From Endozoicomonas sp. G2_1 (GTDB lineage Bacteria > Pseudomonadota > Gammaproteobacteria > Enterobacterales > Alteromonadaceae), in assembly GCF_017744155.1 (NCBI RefSeq), contig NZ_JAGHQT010000001.1, forward strand, positions 372,001 through 436,000: a stretch of 64,000 bases of DNA. The letters run 5' to 3'. Positions 35,740 to 44,128 of this stretch are shown here, in pieces (position 1 is the stretch's first letter; every line of letters starts with the position of its first letter). The position numbers were made by a program, and so were the translations under genes. Under the pieces are notes generated by a model. The model made no database searches and had not been told where the DNA came from. It was given only the letters and a program-made list of their open reading frames with translations.

Positions 35740-36441
35740 ATGTCATCAACACTTTATAAAAATTCGACAATGTCAAACGTAGCATCAGCCTCAAATAATT
35801 GGCCTGTTGTTACAATGTTGTTTTTACTATTGGCAATACCGGGCCTTCCCGCACTTGCCATTGTAATGAGTGTTTTAGTTGGCTTAGTCTCTGACGAGTT
35901 GCCATTAGCGTTTGTAAAGAGTTTGTACTTATCAAAACCTTGGGCAGTGCTCGTTCATGGACTAAGTGGCGTGCTATTTTTTATCTCTGCTCCGTTTCAA
36001 TTTTCTTCAGGGTTAAGGAGTAAACGCCCTAAACTACACAAATACTCAGGCTATTTAGTCTTTGTCGCGGGAATTATCATGGCTCTATCGGCAATTTGGA
36101 TGCACCACACCCTTACACCTAATGACGTAGGGCCGAGATATGTCGGTTTGGTGGTAATGTCGCTTGCCATGTGCATATCATTCACAGTGGCGGTAAAGCA
36201 CATAGTGCAAAGAAATATCTTTGCACATCGAGCATGGATGATTAGAGCAATAGCGATTACCTTGGCGGCAGTGACATATTTATTTGTTGAAGTTACATTT
36301 AGCTTGACCTTGGGACAAATCGAAAGCTTGAAACCACTAATAATTAACTTGTTATACGACTATGGCCGTATTATCGCAATAATCGGTAACCTTATCGTCG
36401 CGGAGTACTTGATAAAACGATCGACTAAAAAACACCGTTAA
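35740..36441 (+). CDS. DUF2306-like integral membrane protein
   Basis: A 233-residue protein, start at 35740 supported by a GGAG six bases upstream. Six hydrophobic segments are visible (about residues 22-48, 70-90, 105-122, 133-155, 166-190, 200-225). Histidine residues lie at the ends of helices (HGLSGVLFF, HKYSGYLVF, HHTLTPND, HRAWMIRAI), as in the DUF2306 and related families that may bind haem. Function unknown. It is divergent from the membrane-bound AraC regulator and probably controlled by it. Confidence 0.75.
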   Translation: MSSTLYKNSTMSNVASASNNWPVVTMLFLLLAIPGLPALAIVMSVLVGLVSDELPLAFVKSLYLSKPWAVLVHGLSGVLFFISAPFQFSSGLRSKRPKLHKYSGYLVFVAGIIMALSAIWMHHTLTPNDVGPRYVGLVVMSLAMCISFTVAVKHIVQRNIFAHRAWMIRAIAITLAAVTYLFVEVTFSLTLGQIESLKPLIINLLYDYGRIIAIIGNLIVAEYLIKRSTKKHR

Positions 36442-36529
36442 TCAATTTACTTCAAGAAATAGCAATTGATTTAACGTCAATACCACGCAACTCAACAAAA
36501 TGAGTTTTTCAGCCTGATAGTATTACTCG

Positions 36530-38425
36530 CTAATTTTCAGCGACAAAACAATTTCGTCCTTGCGCTTTTGCTTGATACATCAGCGCATCGGCACGTTTAA
36601 TCAACTGCCCTAGGTTGTTATCTGTTTCTGCTGAGTACTGGACAGCACCCATACTAAATTTTATTTTCTCGTGCGCAGGAAGATTTGGAATAGATACTCT
36701 AGCTAACTCTTCCGATATCCGGTTAAATATCTCTTCGGTGATATCGATTGTTTTTTGAGGTAACAACAACAACCACTCTTCACCACCGTAGCGCCCAAAG
36801 ACATCTGTATTTCTCACTACACGGGTACAAGCATTAGCAAACGTAACTAAAACTTTGTCGCCGACGTCGTGGCCATAGGTATCGTTTATATTTTTAAAAT
36901 GATCAATATCCAACATTAACAAAGTGAACGGGCCACTACCAAGTTTTGCTTCGTCAAAATAATTTTGCGCTATTTCTATGATAGAGCGACGATTGTGAGA
37001 TTGAGTAAGGGGATCTTTAAGTGAAAGTGCCTTGAATTTTAGCCTCAGCTTATATTGCATAAAAGCAAACAAAAATAGCAGTAGTAAAGTAATAATTGCC
37101 AAAACCAACAAGGTCACAAACAGTCTTTTTTGATCAATCTCTTTTTCGAGCAACTGCTGGTTCAATGCGTTTTCTCGTTTTAATTGCGCGTTTTGTTGCT
37201 CTTTTAATTCTAAATCAAGCTCAACTCTCAACCGCTGAATAGTCTTTTCGTTTTTTGCAGTGTTTAGTTGCTCAGACAACGAAATAGACTCGTTTAAATA
37301 AGAATACGCATCTCGATATTTTTTCTGCTTTTGCGCCAATAATGTTTGTAGGTTTAATAGCTTAAGTTGCTCTTGGATAATCTCTGAATCACTTCTTTTA
37401 GCGAGCCTTATTGCGAGTGTTTGTTCAGCCAATTCAATATCATCTAGTGCCAACGCAGCGTTAATGATAACGCTCAGCGAGCGGATTTGTACCCGATGGT
37501 TCTTAGTAGTCGACAGAACTTGATATGCATCTTGGGCTAGTGAAATTGCCAATGCAAAGTTAGATTCAATAAGGTGAGCTTCAGCCATAACCACCTGCGC
37601 CCAAGCGACACCAATGTTATCTTTTAACTGTTGGCTAAGCGCCAGCGCGGTAGAAGCAAACTCGATACCTTTAACACCATTACCAAGCTTGCGATGGTTG
37701 TTGGCAATATTGTACAAAACAACGGATTCATCAAATGTGTTTTGTTGTTTTCGGATATAGGTTAAAGCGTCAGTAAAGTACTGTATTGCCATTTCAGGTT
37801 GGTCTACTGCGCTATAATAATTACCTATTGCATTAAGCGTTATTTGCACTCCCCAATCACTTTCTAGCTGCAAATATAGGTGATAGGCCTTTTTAAAATG
37901 AGTTAAGGCGTCGGTAAATTGCTCAGTAAACAATTGATGCACACCTAACTTAAAAAAAACATAAGCCTTCAACTTTATGTCTTCAATCAAAGGAGCTTCA
38001 GCAAGCAATGATAATTGGATTTCCCTAGCTCTATCTAATTTTCCTTCGGCTCTTAACAAGTTAAGTTCAATGACTTCTATGGCTATACTTGCACTCTCAT
38101 TGACATACTTAATTGTCAAGGGCTTCGTCTCATTTAGTAATGATGCTATGGCCTGAAAATCTTCTACATCAAGATAGATATTCATGACATTAATATTTGC
38201 TTTAATTACTGCTTGATACCAACCTTTCCGCAGGCTGAACTGGCTAATGTCCTTAAGCTCTGAAATATTTTTGAATGGCGAAGAGCTGTGATCATTGGTC
38301 AGCTTTTCTATTGCTAACAGAGTATCTTGTTCAGATTCGAACTCTAACGCGCAAAGTGGGACGGATACAAAGAGAAGTGCCATTAGGGCTATAACTAACC
38401 AAAGTCTAGAGACATTGTGATACAT
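36530..38425 (-). CDS. TPR-containing diguanylate cyclase (GGDEF)
   Basis: About 631 residues from the ATG at 38425 (GAGGA ahead of it). A signal peptide (LWLVIALMALLFVSVPLCA) is followed by periplasmic TPR-like helices (about residues 40-380), a coiled coil (380-430), a transmembrane segment (LFVTLLVLAIITLLLLFLFA near 445) and a GGDEF domain (about 470-630). The active-site motif is GGEEW, and an RNTD inhibitory-site motif lies five residues upstream of it, so the enzyme should be feedback-inhibited by c-di-GMP. It makes c-di-GMP in response to an unknown periplasmic signal. Confidence 0.9.
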   Translation of the reverse strand: MYHNVSRLWLVIALMALLFVSVPLCALEFESEQDTLLAIEKLTNDHSSSPFKNISELKDISQFSLRKGWYQAVIKANINVMNIYLDVEDFQAIASLLNETKPLTIKYVNESASIAIEVIELNLLRAEGKLDRAREIQLSLLAEAPLIEDIKLKAYVFFKLGVHQLFTEQFTDALTHFKKAYHLYLQLESDWGVQITLNAIGNYYSAVDQPEMAIQYFTDALTYIRKQQNTFDESVVLYNIANNHRKLGNGVKGIEFASTALALSQQLKDNIGVAWAQVVMAEAHLIESNFALAISLAQDAYQVLSTTKNHRVQIRSLSVIINAALALDDIELAEQTLAIRLAKRSDSEIIQEQLKLLNLQTLLAQKQKKYRDAYSYLNESISLSEQLNTAKNEKTIQRLRVELDLELKEQQNAQLKRENALNQQLLEKEIDQKRLFVTLLVLAIITLLLLFLFAFMQYKLRLKFKALSLKDPLTQSHNRRSIIEIAQNYFDEAKLGSGPFTLLMLDIDHFKNINDTYGHDVGDKVLVTFANACTRVVRNTDVFGRYGGEEWLLLLPQKTIDITEEIFNRISEELARVSIPNLPAHEKIKFSMGAVQYSAETDNNLGQLIKRADALMYQAKAQGRNCFVAEN

Positions 38426-38717
38426 CTGGTTCCTCAATTACAAAACTCTTCCTAAAGCTCAGGAGCAACATCTAGTTGATTCGCTGCCCTACTGGCTAGT
38501 CACACTAAAAAAAGTATATCACCATTCTTTTTAGCAAAAAGAATTATATTAACGATTTTTATACAAATGTGCTGTGCGAAATTAGTTCCATTTAAAGCAA
38601 TACAAGAATACTTAAAATAGCCAAAAAATTGCCATAAGCACCGCGAACGTTATAGACTTTGCCCTCTTTTTAATAAAAACAATATAAAGATTATCGTTTT
38701 CCTTCCATGGAGCCAAA

Positions 38718-40139
38718 ATGAAGTTATTGAAGAATGTCGCGCTCAAAACCCTATTCGGTAGCGCCTTGTTAAGCGTTGTAAGTATGCCGCTGATAGCTGG
38801 TAAGTCGCCTATTACACCAGAACAAAAAGCAACCGCAGAGCAGCTAATGGCAACTGCCCTTAAAAGCGACTTAGGTTTTAACATTGTTGAGTCGTTAACC
38901 ACTGAAATTGGTCCTCGATTAGGTGGCTCAGAAGCTGAAAAACGCGCGCGTGACTGGGGCGCTGAACTAGGCAAAGAATTAGGTTTTGATAAAGTCTCAA
39001 TTGAAGAATTTACCATGCCATTTTGGGATCGCGGCCACTTACATATCGCGCTAACATCACCATACAATCAGGAGCTATACGGCTCTGCACTTGGCGGCGC
39101 AGCGCCAAGTAAAGCAGAAATTAATGCACCAATTGTTTACTTTAGAGATATTCACGCTTTAAAAGCAATTAAAGATGGCAGCTTAAAAGGCAAAGTCGCC
39201 TTTGTTGATGGCGAACCCATGGTAAAAAGCCAAACGGGCGCAGGTTATGGCCCGTCAAATCAAAAGCGCAGAATTGGCTGGCAACACGCTGAGCGCGGCG
39301 AAGCTAGTGCGTTAGTAATTCGCTCGGTTGGCTCTGATTCTCACCGTTTCCCACACACAGGTATGATGAGCAAAAACGGCGACAAATGGGCGAACATTCC
39401 AGTGATTGCTATTTCTAACCCAGATGCCGATCACTTACGTCGCTTACACAACTTAAATAAGCCGTTAGCTATCTCACTTCACTCAGGTTCTGATTGGAAA
39501 GGCGATGTTACCAGTGGCAATGTAGTACTTGATATTATTGGTAGCGAAAAGCCTGAGGAAATCGTCCTGATTGGTGGTCACTTAGACAGCTGGGATTTGG
39601 GTACAGGCGCGGTTGACGATGGCGCTGGTGTCGCTATTACTACCGCCGCGGCTAAGTTAATTGCCAACTTACCTAAACGTCCAAAACGCACGATTCGCGT
39701 AGTCATGTTTGGTGCTGAAGAAGTCGGTTTACTAGGCGCGCGCGCTTATGCTAAAAAGCACAAAGCAAACCTTCACAATCACGTATTAGCAACCGAGTCT
39801 GACTTTGGTGCAAGAAACATCTGGCGTTTGGTGTCAAACGTTAACCCACAAGCGACCAAATTAGTCGATGAAATCGCCAAAATAATCGCTCCACTAGGCA
39901 TTGTTCGCGGTGATTCAGACGTTAAAGGTGGTGGCCCAGACATTATCCCAATCGCCGAAAAAGGCGTGCCGACTATTCGCTTGAGTCAAGAAGGTACCGA
40001 CTACTTTGACTTACACCATACGCCTGATGATACTTTGGATAAAATCAATCCTGATGAATTAGCACAAAACGTTGCTGCTTACGCTGCAACCATTTTCTTA
40101 TTTGCTGATACCGATGTGGACTTAAAAGCAAAACGCTAA
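38718..40139 (+). CDS. M28-family secreted metallopeptidase
   Basis: A 473-residue zinc peptidase with a signal peptide (LKTLFGSALLSVVSMPLIA). The zinc-binding residues are in place: histidine and aspartate in GGHLDSWDLGTGAVDDGAG (about 290-308), glutamates in FGAEEVGLLGA (near 335), an aspartate in ESDFG and a histidine in DLHHTPDDTLDKI (near 435). It resembles carboxypeptidase Q-like M28 enzymes that trim dipeptides or peptides in the periplasm. Its last 27 codons and its terminator are repeated downstream at 42361-42499. Confidence 0.88.
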   Translation: MKLLKNVALKTLFGSALLSVVSMPLIAGKSPITPEQKATAEQLMATALKSDLGFNIVESLTTEIGPRLGGSEAEKRARDWGAELGKELGFDKVSIEEFTMPFWDRGHLHIALTSPYNQELYGSALGGAAPSKAEINAPIVYFRDIHALKAIKDGSLKGKVAFVDGEPMVKSQTGAGYGPSNQKRRIGWQHAERGEASALVIRSVGSDSHRFPHTGMMSKNGDKWANIPVIAISNPDADHLRRLHNLNKPLAISLHSGSDWKGDVTSGNVVLDIIGSEKPEEIVLIGGHLDSWDLGTGAVDDGAGVAITTAAAKLIANLPKRPKRTIRVVMFGAEEVGLLGARAYAKKHKANLHNHVLATESDFGARNIWRLVSNVNPQATKLVDEIAKIIAPLGIVRGDSDVKGGGPDIIPIAEKGVPTIRLSQEGTDYFDLHHTPDDTLDKINPDELAQNVAAYAATIFLFADTDVDLKAKR

Positions 40140-40167
40140 TCTGTTTTTAACAATCGAATAAGTATCG

Positions 40168-40197
40168 AAAAGGAAGGCTAATTTGCCTTCCTTTTTT
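40168..40197 (+). terminator. Terminator after the M28 peptidase gene
   Basis: AAAAGGAAGGC, TAATTT, GCCTTCCTTTTTT: an 11-bp stem with a T run, just beyond the stop. A near-copy lies at 42469-42499. Confidence 0.9.
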
Positions 40198-40309
40198 GTC
40201 TGCTTAGCATGTTGAGTGCTAGTTACTACTATCAACTTTCTGATAAGACTATACACTAAGTGTTTTACTCTGTTCAGTTCAACAACTAACAATTAGTCTT
40301 CAAACGCCG

Positions 40310-40831
40310 CTAGTTCATCACTACTAATTCTTTAGTATAGCGCTGACCGTTTTCGACATAATGTGCGGCAGACATTGCGAGTAACTTTTGTGCTTTTTCA
40401 TCCAGTGGTTTAATCACTTTAGCTGGCGACCCCAAGGCTAAATGACCATCGGGAACTTCCATACCTTCAATAACTAGGCTATTTGCGCCAATAATACAAC
40501 CTTTGCCAATTTTAGCGCCGTTCAGCACTACCGCGTTCATACCAATTAAACTTAAGTCACCAATAGTGCAACCGTGTAGCATCACTTTATGACCCACGGT
40601 AACGTGCTCCCCCACTTCAATTGGAAAGCCTTTATCAACGTGTAAAATACTGCCGTCTTGAATATTACTATTGGCACCAATAGTAATTTTATCCATATCA
40701 CCACGCATCACCACATTAAACCACACACTGGCATTGGGTTTGAGTTCAACGTTGCCAATGACACTAGCATTTGGCGCAACGAAGCACGAAGAGTCCACAT
40801 TTGGCACTATATTACCTAGCTGATAACGCAT
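40310..40831 (-). CDS. Gamma-carbonic-anhydrase-like (YrdA family) protein
   Basis: A 173-residue left-handed beta-helix (hexapeptide-repeat) protein: SVWFNVVMRGDMDKITIGAN, IQDGSILHVDKGFPIEVGE and VTVGHKVMLHGCTIGDLSLI. The three histidine ligands of gamma-carbonic anhydrases are seen (in LHVD, VGHK and LHGC). It is of YrdA/CaiE type. Enzyme activity is not assured, since many members bind zinc without being efficient anhydrases. It stands alone. Confidence 0.88.
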   Translation of the reverse strand: MRYQLGNIVPNVDSSCFVAPNASVIGNVELKPNASVWFNVVMRGDMDKITIGANSNIQDGSILHVDKGFPIEVGEHVTVGHKVMLHGCTIGDLSLIGMNAVVLNGAKIGKGCIIGANSLVIEGMEVPDGHLALGSPAKVIKPLDEKAQKLLAMSAAHYVENGQRYTKELVVMN

Positions 40832-41297
40832 CTTTTTATACCTATTAATTATTTATTTTTATTGTAGCCTATGCAGTCTAGTGAACTTTAATCACTGTGT
40901 TAATAGTCGCTATTGCAAATCTAACATATGAAAAGTAAATGGGAGCAGATAAACCATGGAACACTTAGATCATAAAAATAACAAAGGTATGTTAAACAGC
41001 TAAGTTCATCATAGCAGTAGACAAAATAAGAGAGCGCGCAACTGCTAGTTGGTCGCCATAAGCTTTTCTAAGCAAAGTTATTCTGATTGACGCACTGCCA
41101 TTGCCTCTATCTGAGCATAAATTGTTAATTTTTCGCTAAATGCAACCTCAATGAAAGAAATATCCAAGTTTTTAGATCATAGTTGTAAGACAAGCTATGT
41201 CGTTGTTGCCGAGGTAGGATGGCCGCGCCAAGCTCACTGAATTATAAGAACTAAGATACAACAACCTATTATCGCTTTCTCAATTTAGGAGAACATC
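40832..41297. other. Intergenic region without recognisable gene
   Basis: 466 bases between the gamma-carbonic-anhydrase-like gene and the dienelactone hydrolase gene. I see no convincing coding frame, tRNA or hairpin. The last 20 bases hold the AGGAG ribosome-binding site of the hydrolase, and its promoter should lie just before that. Confidence 0.6.
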
Positions 41298-42191
41298 ATG
41301 TGTGATGATTTCACGGAAAAAGACAACTTGGAGTTTGAGCAAAACGGCGGCAAACTCAGTCGTCGCAATTTTAATAAACTCAGCGCCGCGGCCATCCTTG
41401 CGCTTTGTTATGGAGGGTTTGCTCAGGCTCGCGGTGCTTATGAAGATCAATTAGTTGAATCAGATGTTAATGTTCCTATGCCGGACGGCACATCAGACAG
41501 CTTTTTTGTCCATCCCGCTAAAGGCAAATTTCCGGGCATACTTATGTGGCCAGACATTCGCGGCTTACGCCCAGCATTTAAAGCGATGGGCAGGCGCCTT
41601 GCCGCTCAGGGATACGCTGTTTTGGTGGTTAACCCTTTTTATCGGGATGCTAAAGCTCCTGTTATTGACCCAGCTAAGCAATTCCGCGATCCCGGAGTAC
41701 GAGAATTCTTAATCCCCATGTATCGTAAACTCAACCATGAAAATAGTATGTCAGATGCACGGGCATATATTCAGTTTATTGACCTACAAAAAAGTGTCGA
41801 TACCAAACGCAAAATAGGTACTGCCGGATATTGCATGGGTGGTCCACTGATTATGCGAACCGCTGGAGCAGTACCTGCCAGAGTTGGCGCAGCAGCATCA
41901 TTTCACGGCGGTGGTTTGGTAACAGACAAAAAAGACAGTCCCCACCTTTTAATACCTAGCTCTCCAGCTCACGTATTACATGCGATTGCGGAAAACGACG
42001 ACAAGCGTTCCCCTAATGTAAAACACGACTTAGCCGCCGCCTACAAAGCCGCAGGTATTCCCGCTGAAATCGAAGTATACAAAGATACTTTACACGGCTG
42101 GTGTCCACCCGATGCAAGTGTTTATCACAAAGAGCAAGCAGAAAAAGCATGGTCTAGGATGCTGGCACTGTTTGAAACCGCTTTAACATAA
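41298..42191 (+). CDS. Dienelactone hydrolase family protein, Tat-exported
   Basis: A 297-residue alpha/beta hydrolase of the dienelactone hydrolase family. A twin-arginine motif (SRRNFNKLSAAAILAL, residues 21-36) and a following cleavage region predict Tat export. The nucleophile elbow is GYCMGGPL (cysteine near 179); D and H candidates are in AENDDKRS and DTLHGWC. It has an AGGAG ribosome-binding site. It is followed by the duplicated M28 remnant rather than by a gene of a clear pathway, so the substrate is unknown. Confidence 0.85.
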   Translation: MCDDFTEKDNLEFEQNGGKLSRRNFNKLSAAAILALCYGGFAQARGAYEDQLVESDVNVPMPDGTSDSFFVHPAKGKFPGILMWPDIRGLRPAFKAMGRRLAAQGYAVLVVNPFYRDAKAPVIDPAKQFRDPGVREFLIPMYRKLNHENSMSDARAYIQFIDLQKSVDTKRKIGTAGYCMGGPLIMRTAGAVPARVGAAASFHGGGLVTDKKDSPHLLIPSSPAHVLHAIAENDDKRSPNVKHDLAAAYKAAGIPAEIEVYKDTLHGWCPPDASVYHKEQAEKAWSRMLALFETALT

Positions 42192-42360
42192 TGCAAGTTA
42201 TTACCTACGTTCCGCGCATATCACGCAATTTAAACTTGTTACCTTGTTAAAATTTTTTACGTCGGTCTTATGCGTATATCAATATGCTAACCCTAGATCA
42301 AAAAAGGTGAGCACTAGACTCACCCCGAAAAATTGGCCAAATAAGGCTAAATTTGTCAAA

Positions 42361-42441
42361 TTAGCACAAAACGTTGCCGCTGATGCTACAACTATTTTCT
42401 TATTTGCTGATACAGATGTGGACTTAAAAGCAAAACGCTAA
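42361..42441 (+). pseudogene. Duplicated 3' end of the M28 peptidase gene
   Basis: The last 27 codons of the M28 peptidase (40059-40139) reappear here with 6 substitutions in 81 bases, in the same reading frame to the stop (residues end DTDVDLKAKR). The frame is open upstream only to an unrelated start near 42244 with no matching M28 sequence, so this is a gene fragment left by duplication or recombination. The downstream terminator is duplicated too. Confidence 0.9.
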
Positions 42442-42468
42442 TAGTTTTTAACAACCCAAAAGACATAG

Positions 42469-42499
42469 AAAAGGAAGGCAAATTTGCCTTCCTTTTTTG
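42469..42499 (+). terminator. Duplicated terminator
   Basis: AAAAGGAAGGC, AAATTT, GCCTTCCTTTTTT hairpin. It matches the M28 terminator at 40168-40197 and belongs to the same duplicated segment. It may now terminate the dienelactone hydrolase transcript. Confidence 0.85.
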
Positions 42500-42584
42500 G
42501 ACACTGAAATTTATAAGGGTTTACCGACTCTGAATGCTACCAATTTTTTTATTAAGTCATCCCCTAAATCTATCTAAAGAAATT

Positions 42585-43088
42585 CTAGAGATTTAATAAA
42601 AGTTTATATGTTCTTCTAGTAATCATCAAAAAACTAAAAAACAAATGAATACTCAAAAAAATAATAACGCAGCTAATTGTTAACGAGTTGCTGAAAACTC
42701 TCCCTAATATACAAAACACCAAAAGAAAAAACGATACTAAAGAGGCTGATGAAACATTAAAAAAAAGCTCCTGTACTATTGTTCTTTTCAAAACCGTCAA
42801 ATCATAATCATGAGCACCTAACTCGGGAACTGGGAGCTTCGCCTTAGTATTGGAAACCATCAATAGCAAGTTCAATAATAGGCCGGCTAATAAAGTGCTA
42901 GCTGTTAGAAGGTCTCCTATCAACTTATCTGGAATCAAATAACTTTGATGTATTACATAGAGCGTTATAGACAAGGGAAGAAAGTAGAATGTTGCTATAT
43001 CCATATAACTTCTTTTGCCTGTATCTACATCATAAAGAGTATCAAAATTACCTTTTATTATTTCAAAGACACTGATTTTATTACTCAT
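42585..43088 (-). CDS. Four-TM membrane protein, candidate RexB-like partner
   Basis: A 167-residue integral membrane protein with four hydrophobic segments (about residues 28-50, 57-79, 109-132 and 135-157) and a short cytoplasmic tail. It starts within the stop of the preceding gene (ATGA overlap at 43085-43088), so the two are translationally coupled. I do not recognise the family. Its size and four-TM topology match the RexB phage-exclusion channel of lambda, and the soluble partner (304 residues) is close in size to RexA, but similarity to RexB is not visible at sequence level. Base composition is AT-rich compared with the flanks, suggesting a transferred unit. Confidence 0.6.
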   Translation of the reverse strand: MSNKISVFEIIKGNFDTLYDVDTGKRSYMDIATFYFLPLSITLYVIHQSYLIPDKLIGDLLTASTLLAGLLLNLLLMVSNTKAKLPVPELGAHDYDLTVLKRTIVQELFFNVSSASLVSFFLLVFCILGRVFSNSLTISCVIIFLSIHLFFSFLMITRRTYKLLLNL

Positions 43089-43999
43089 TTTAATACCATT
43101 TCTTCAGATAGCTCTTTCGCTAATTTCTTGGCAAATTTATCCAACGATGAATATGAAGGAAAATTATTTTCCATCTTAACATCTGCCTCAGTTAAAATAA
43201 TTCTAGACTCAGTCCCTTCATTTGCTAACTCAGTAACTCTAGTTTGCCCATCGACTTCTATTTGGCTTTTAACTTTTCCGCATAGTTCATTTGCTACAAC
43301 TACATTATCAGAAAATTTAGCATCTTGCTTTTTAGCTTGAAATTCATCTAGAGTCCCCAATATGCCACCTCTTGGTGCTCTTATCACTACATCAAAAGTA
43401 GTACCTGTCGGCAGCTGATTTGCTGCATCACCCAGAAATTCAGCTGTTTTGAATCGCTCTAGAACCAACTTTTTCACATTAGTTTTGTTCAAATAATCTT
43501 TAGCTACCTTGCTACGAGTAATCGGCCTCATACTCAACTTAGTATAAATTTTTTTCTTAACAAGATAATTAGTAAACTCGTTTTCAAATACTGTTTTGAT
43601 TCCTGTACCATGGATTTTATGGAATAGTGCTACGCCTCTTGTACTATTTCTAGGAAGGTAAAAGCAATAATATAAATGATTAATATCGCTATCATTTTTA
43701 GATTTTGAGTGCTTTGCGGAAGTTTTTATATTTACAAGCTTACCCGGCACACCAAAATGACCATACTCTATATACCCAGAAATAAACTGACCATCTTGTT
43801 TAATCCATTTTGGATCAACATGCAATACACTATTACTTGAATATTCCAACTCATGATATTTGTCACCATAGCTTTTTAAAAAAGCTATTATGTGTTCATA
43901 AAGACCTGATTCAAATAATTTAATTAAACCAGATTTATTATCAGGTGTTCGAGCTGCATGTTCTCTCATAGAAAGTGAGTACATCGTTAATGCGTGCAT
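43085..43999 (-). CDS. Soluble protein, candidate RexA-like sensor
   Basis: A 304-residue protein with an AAGGAAAA ribosome-binding site and no signal peptide or membrane segment. It is coupled to the four-TM gene that follows. I do not recognise it with certainty. Two short stretches recall lambda RexA from memory: FDVVIRAPRG near residue 195 and FSDNVVVANE near 220, in the same order and with about the same spacing as corresponding segments there. Lysine- and serine-rich surfaces would suit nucleic-acid or protein binding. An abortive-infection role is an inference from architecture and AT-rich context; a plain unknown operon is the alternative. Confidence 0.5.
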   Translation of the reverse strand: MHALTMYSLSMREHAARTPDNKSGLIKLFESGLYEHIIAFLKSYGDKYHELEYSSNSVLHVDPKWIKQDGQFISGYIEYGHFGVPGKLVNIKTSAKHSKSKNDSDINHLYYCFYLPRNSTRGVALFHKIHGTGIKTVFENEFTNYLVKKKIYTKLSMRPITRSKVAKDYLNKTNVKKLVLERFKTAEFLGDAANQLPTGTTFDVVIRAPRGGILGTLDEFQAKKQDAKFSDNVVVANELCGKVKSQIEVDGQTRVTELANEGTESRIILTEADVKMENNFPSYSSLDKFAKKLAKELSEEMVLK

Positions 44000-44079
44000 T
44001 TTTCCTTGTTACCTTTAAACATAATTGTAAGACTATCTAATGAAATTAATCATATAACAATTTGAATATAAAAACACAA

Positions 44080-44104
44080 AAAAGCGGACATGACGTCCGC
44101 TTTT
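44080..44104. terminator. Terminator after gcvP
   Basis: AAAAGCGGAC, ATGAC, GTCCGCTTTTT: a 10-bp stem flanked by A and T runs on both sides, beyond the gcvP stop. It ends the gcv transcript; being symmetrical it may also act in the other direction. Confidence 0.9.
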
Positions 44105-44128
44105 TACATCTTAGTATCAACAACTTAA

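Noticed and set aside
38612-39067. Minus-strand open frame over the M28 start
   Set aside because: It overlaps a well-supported peptidase gene and has no signal or domain.
42244-42441. A 65-codon open frame after the dienelactone hydrolase
   Set aside because: Its C-terminal half is the duplicated M28 fragment and the rest has no matching start or ribosome-binding site; treated as a fragment, not a gene.
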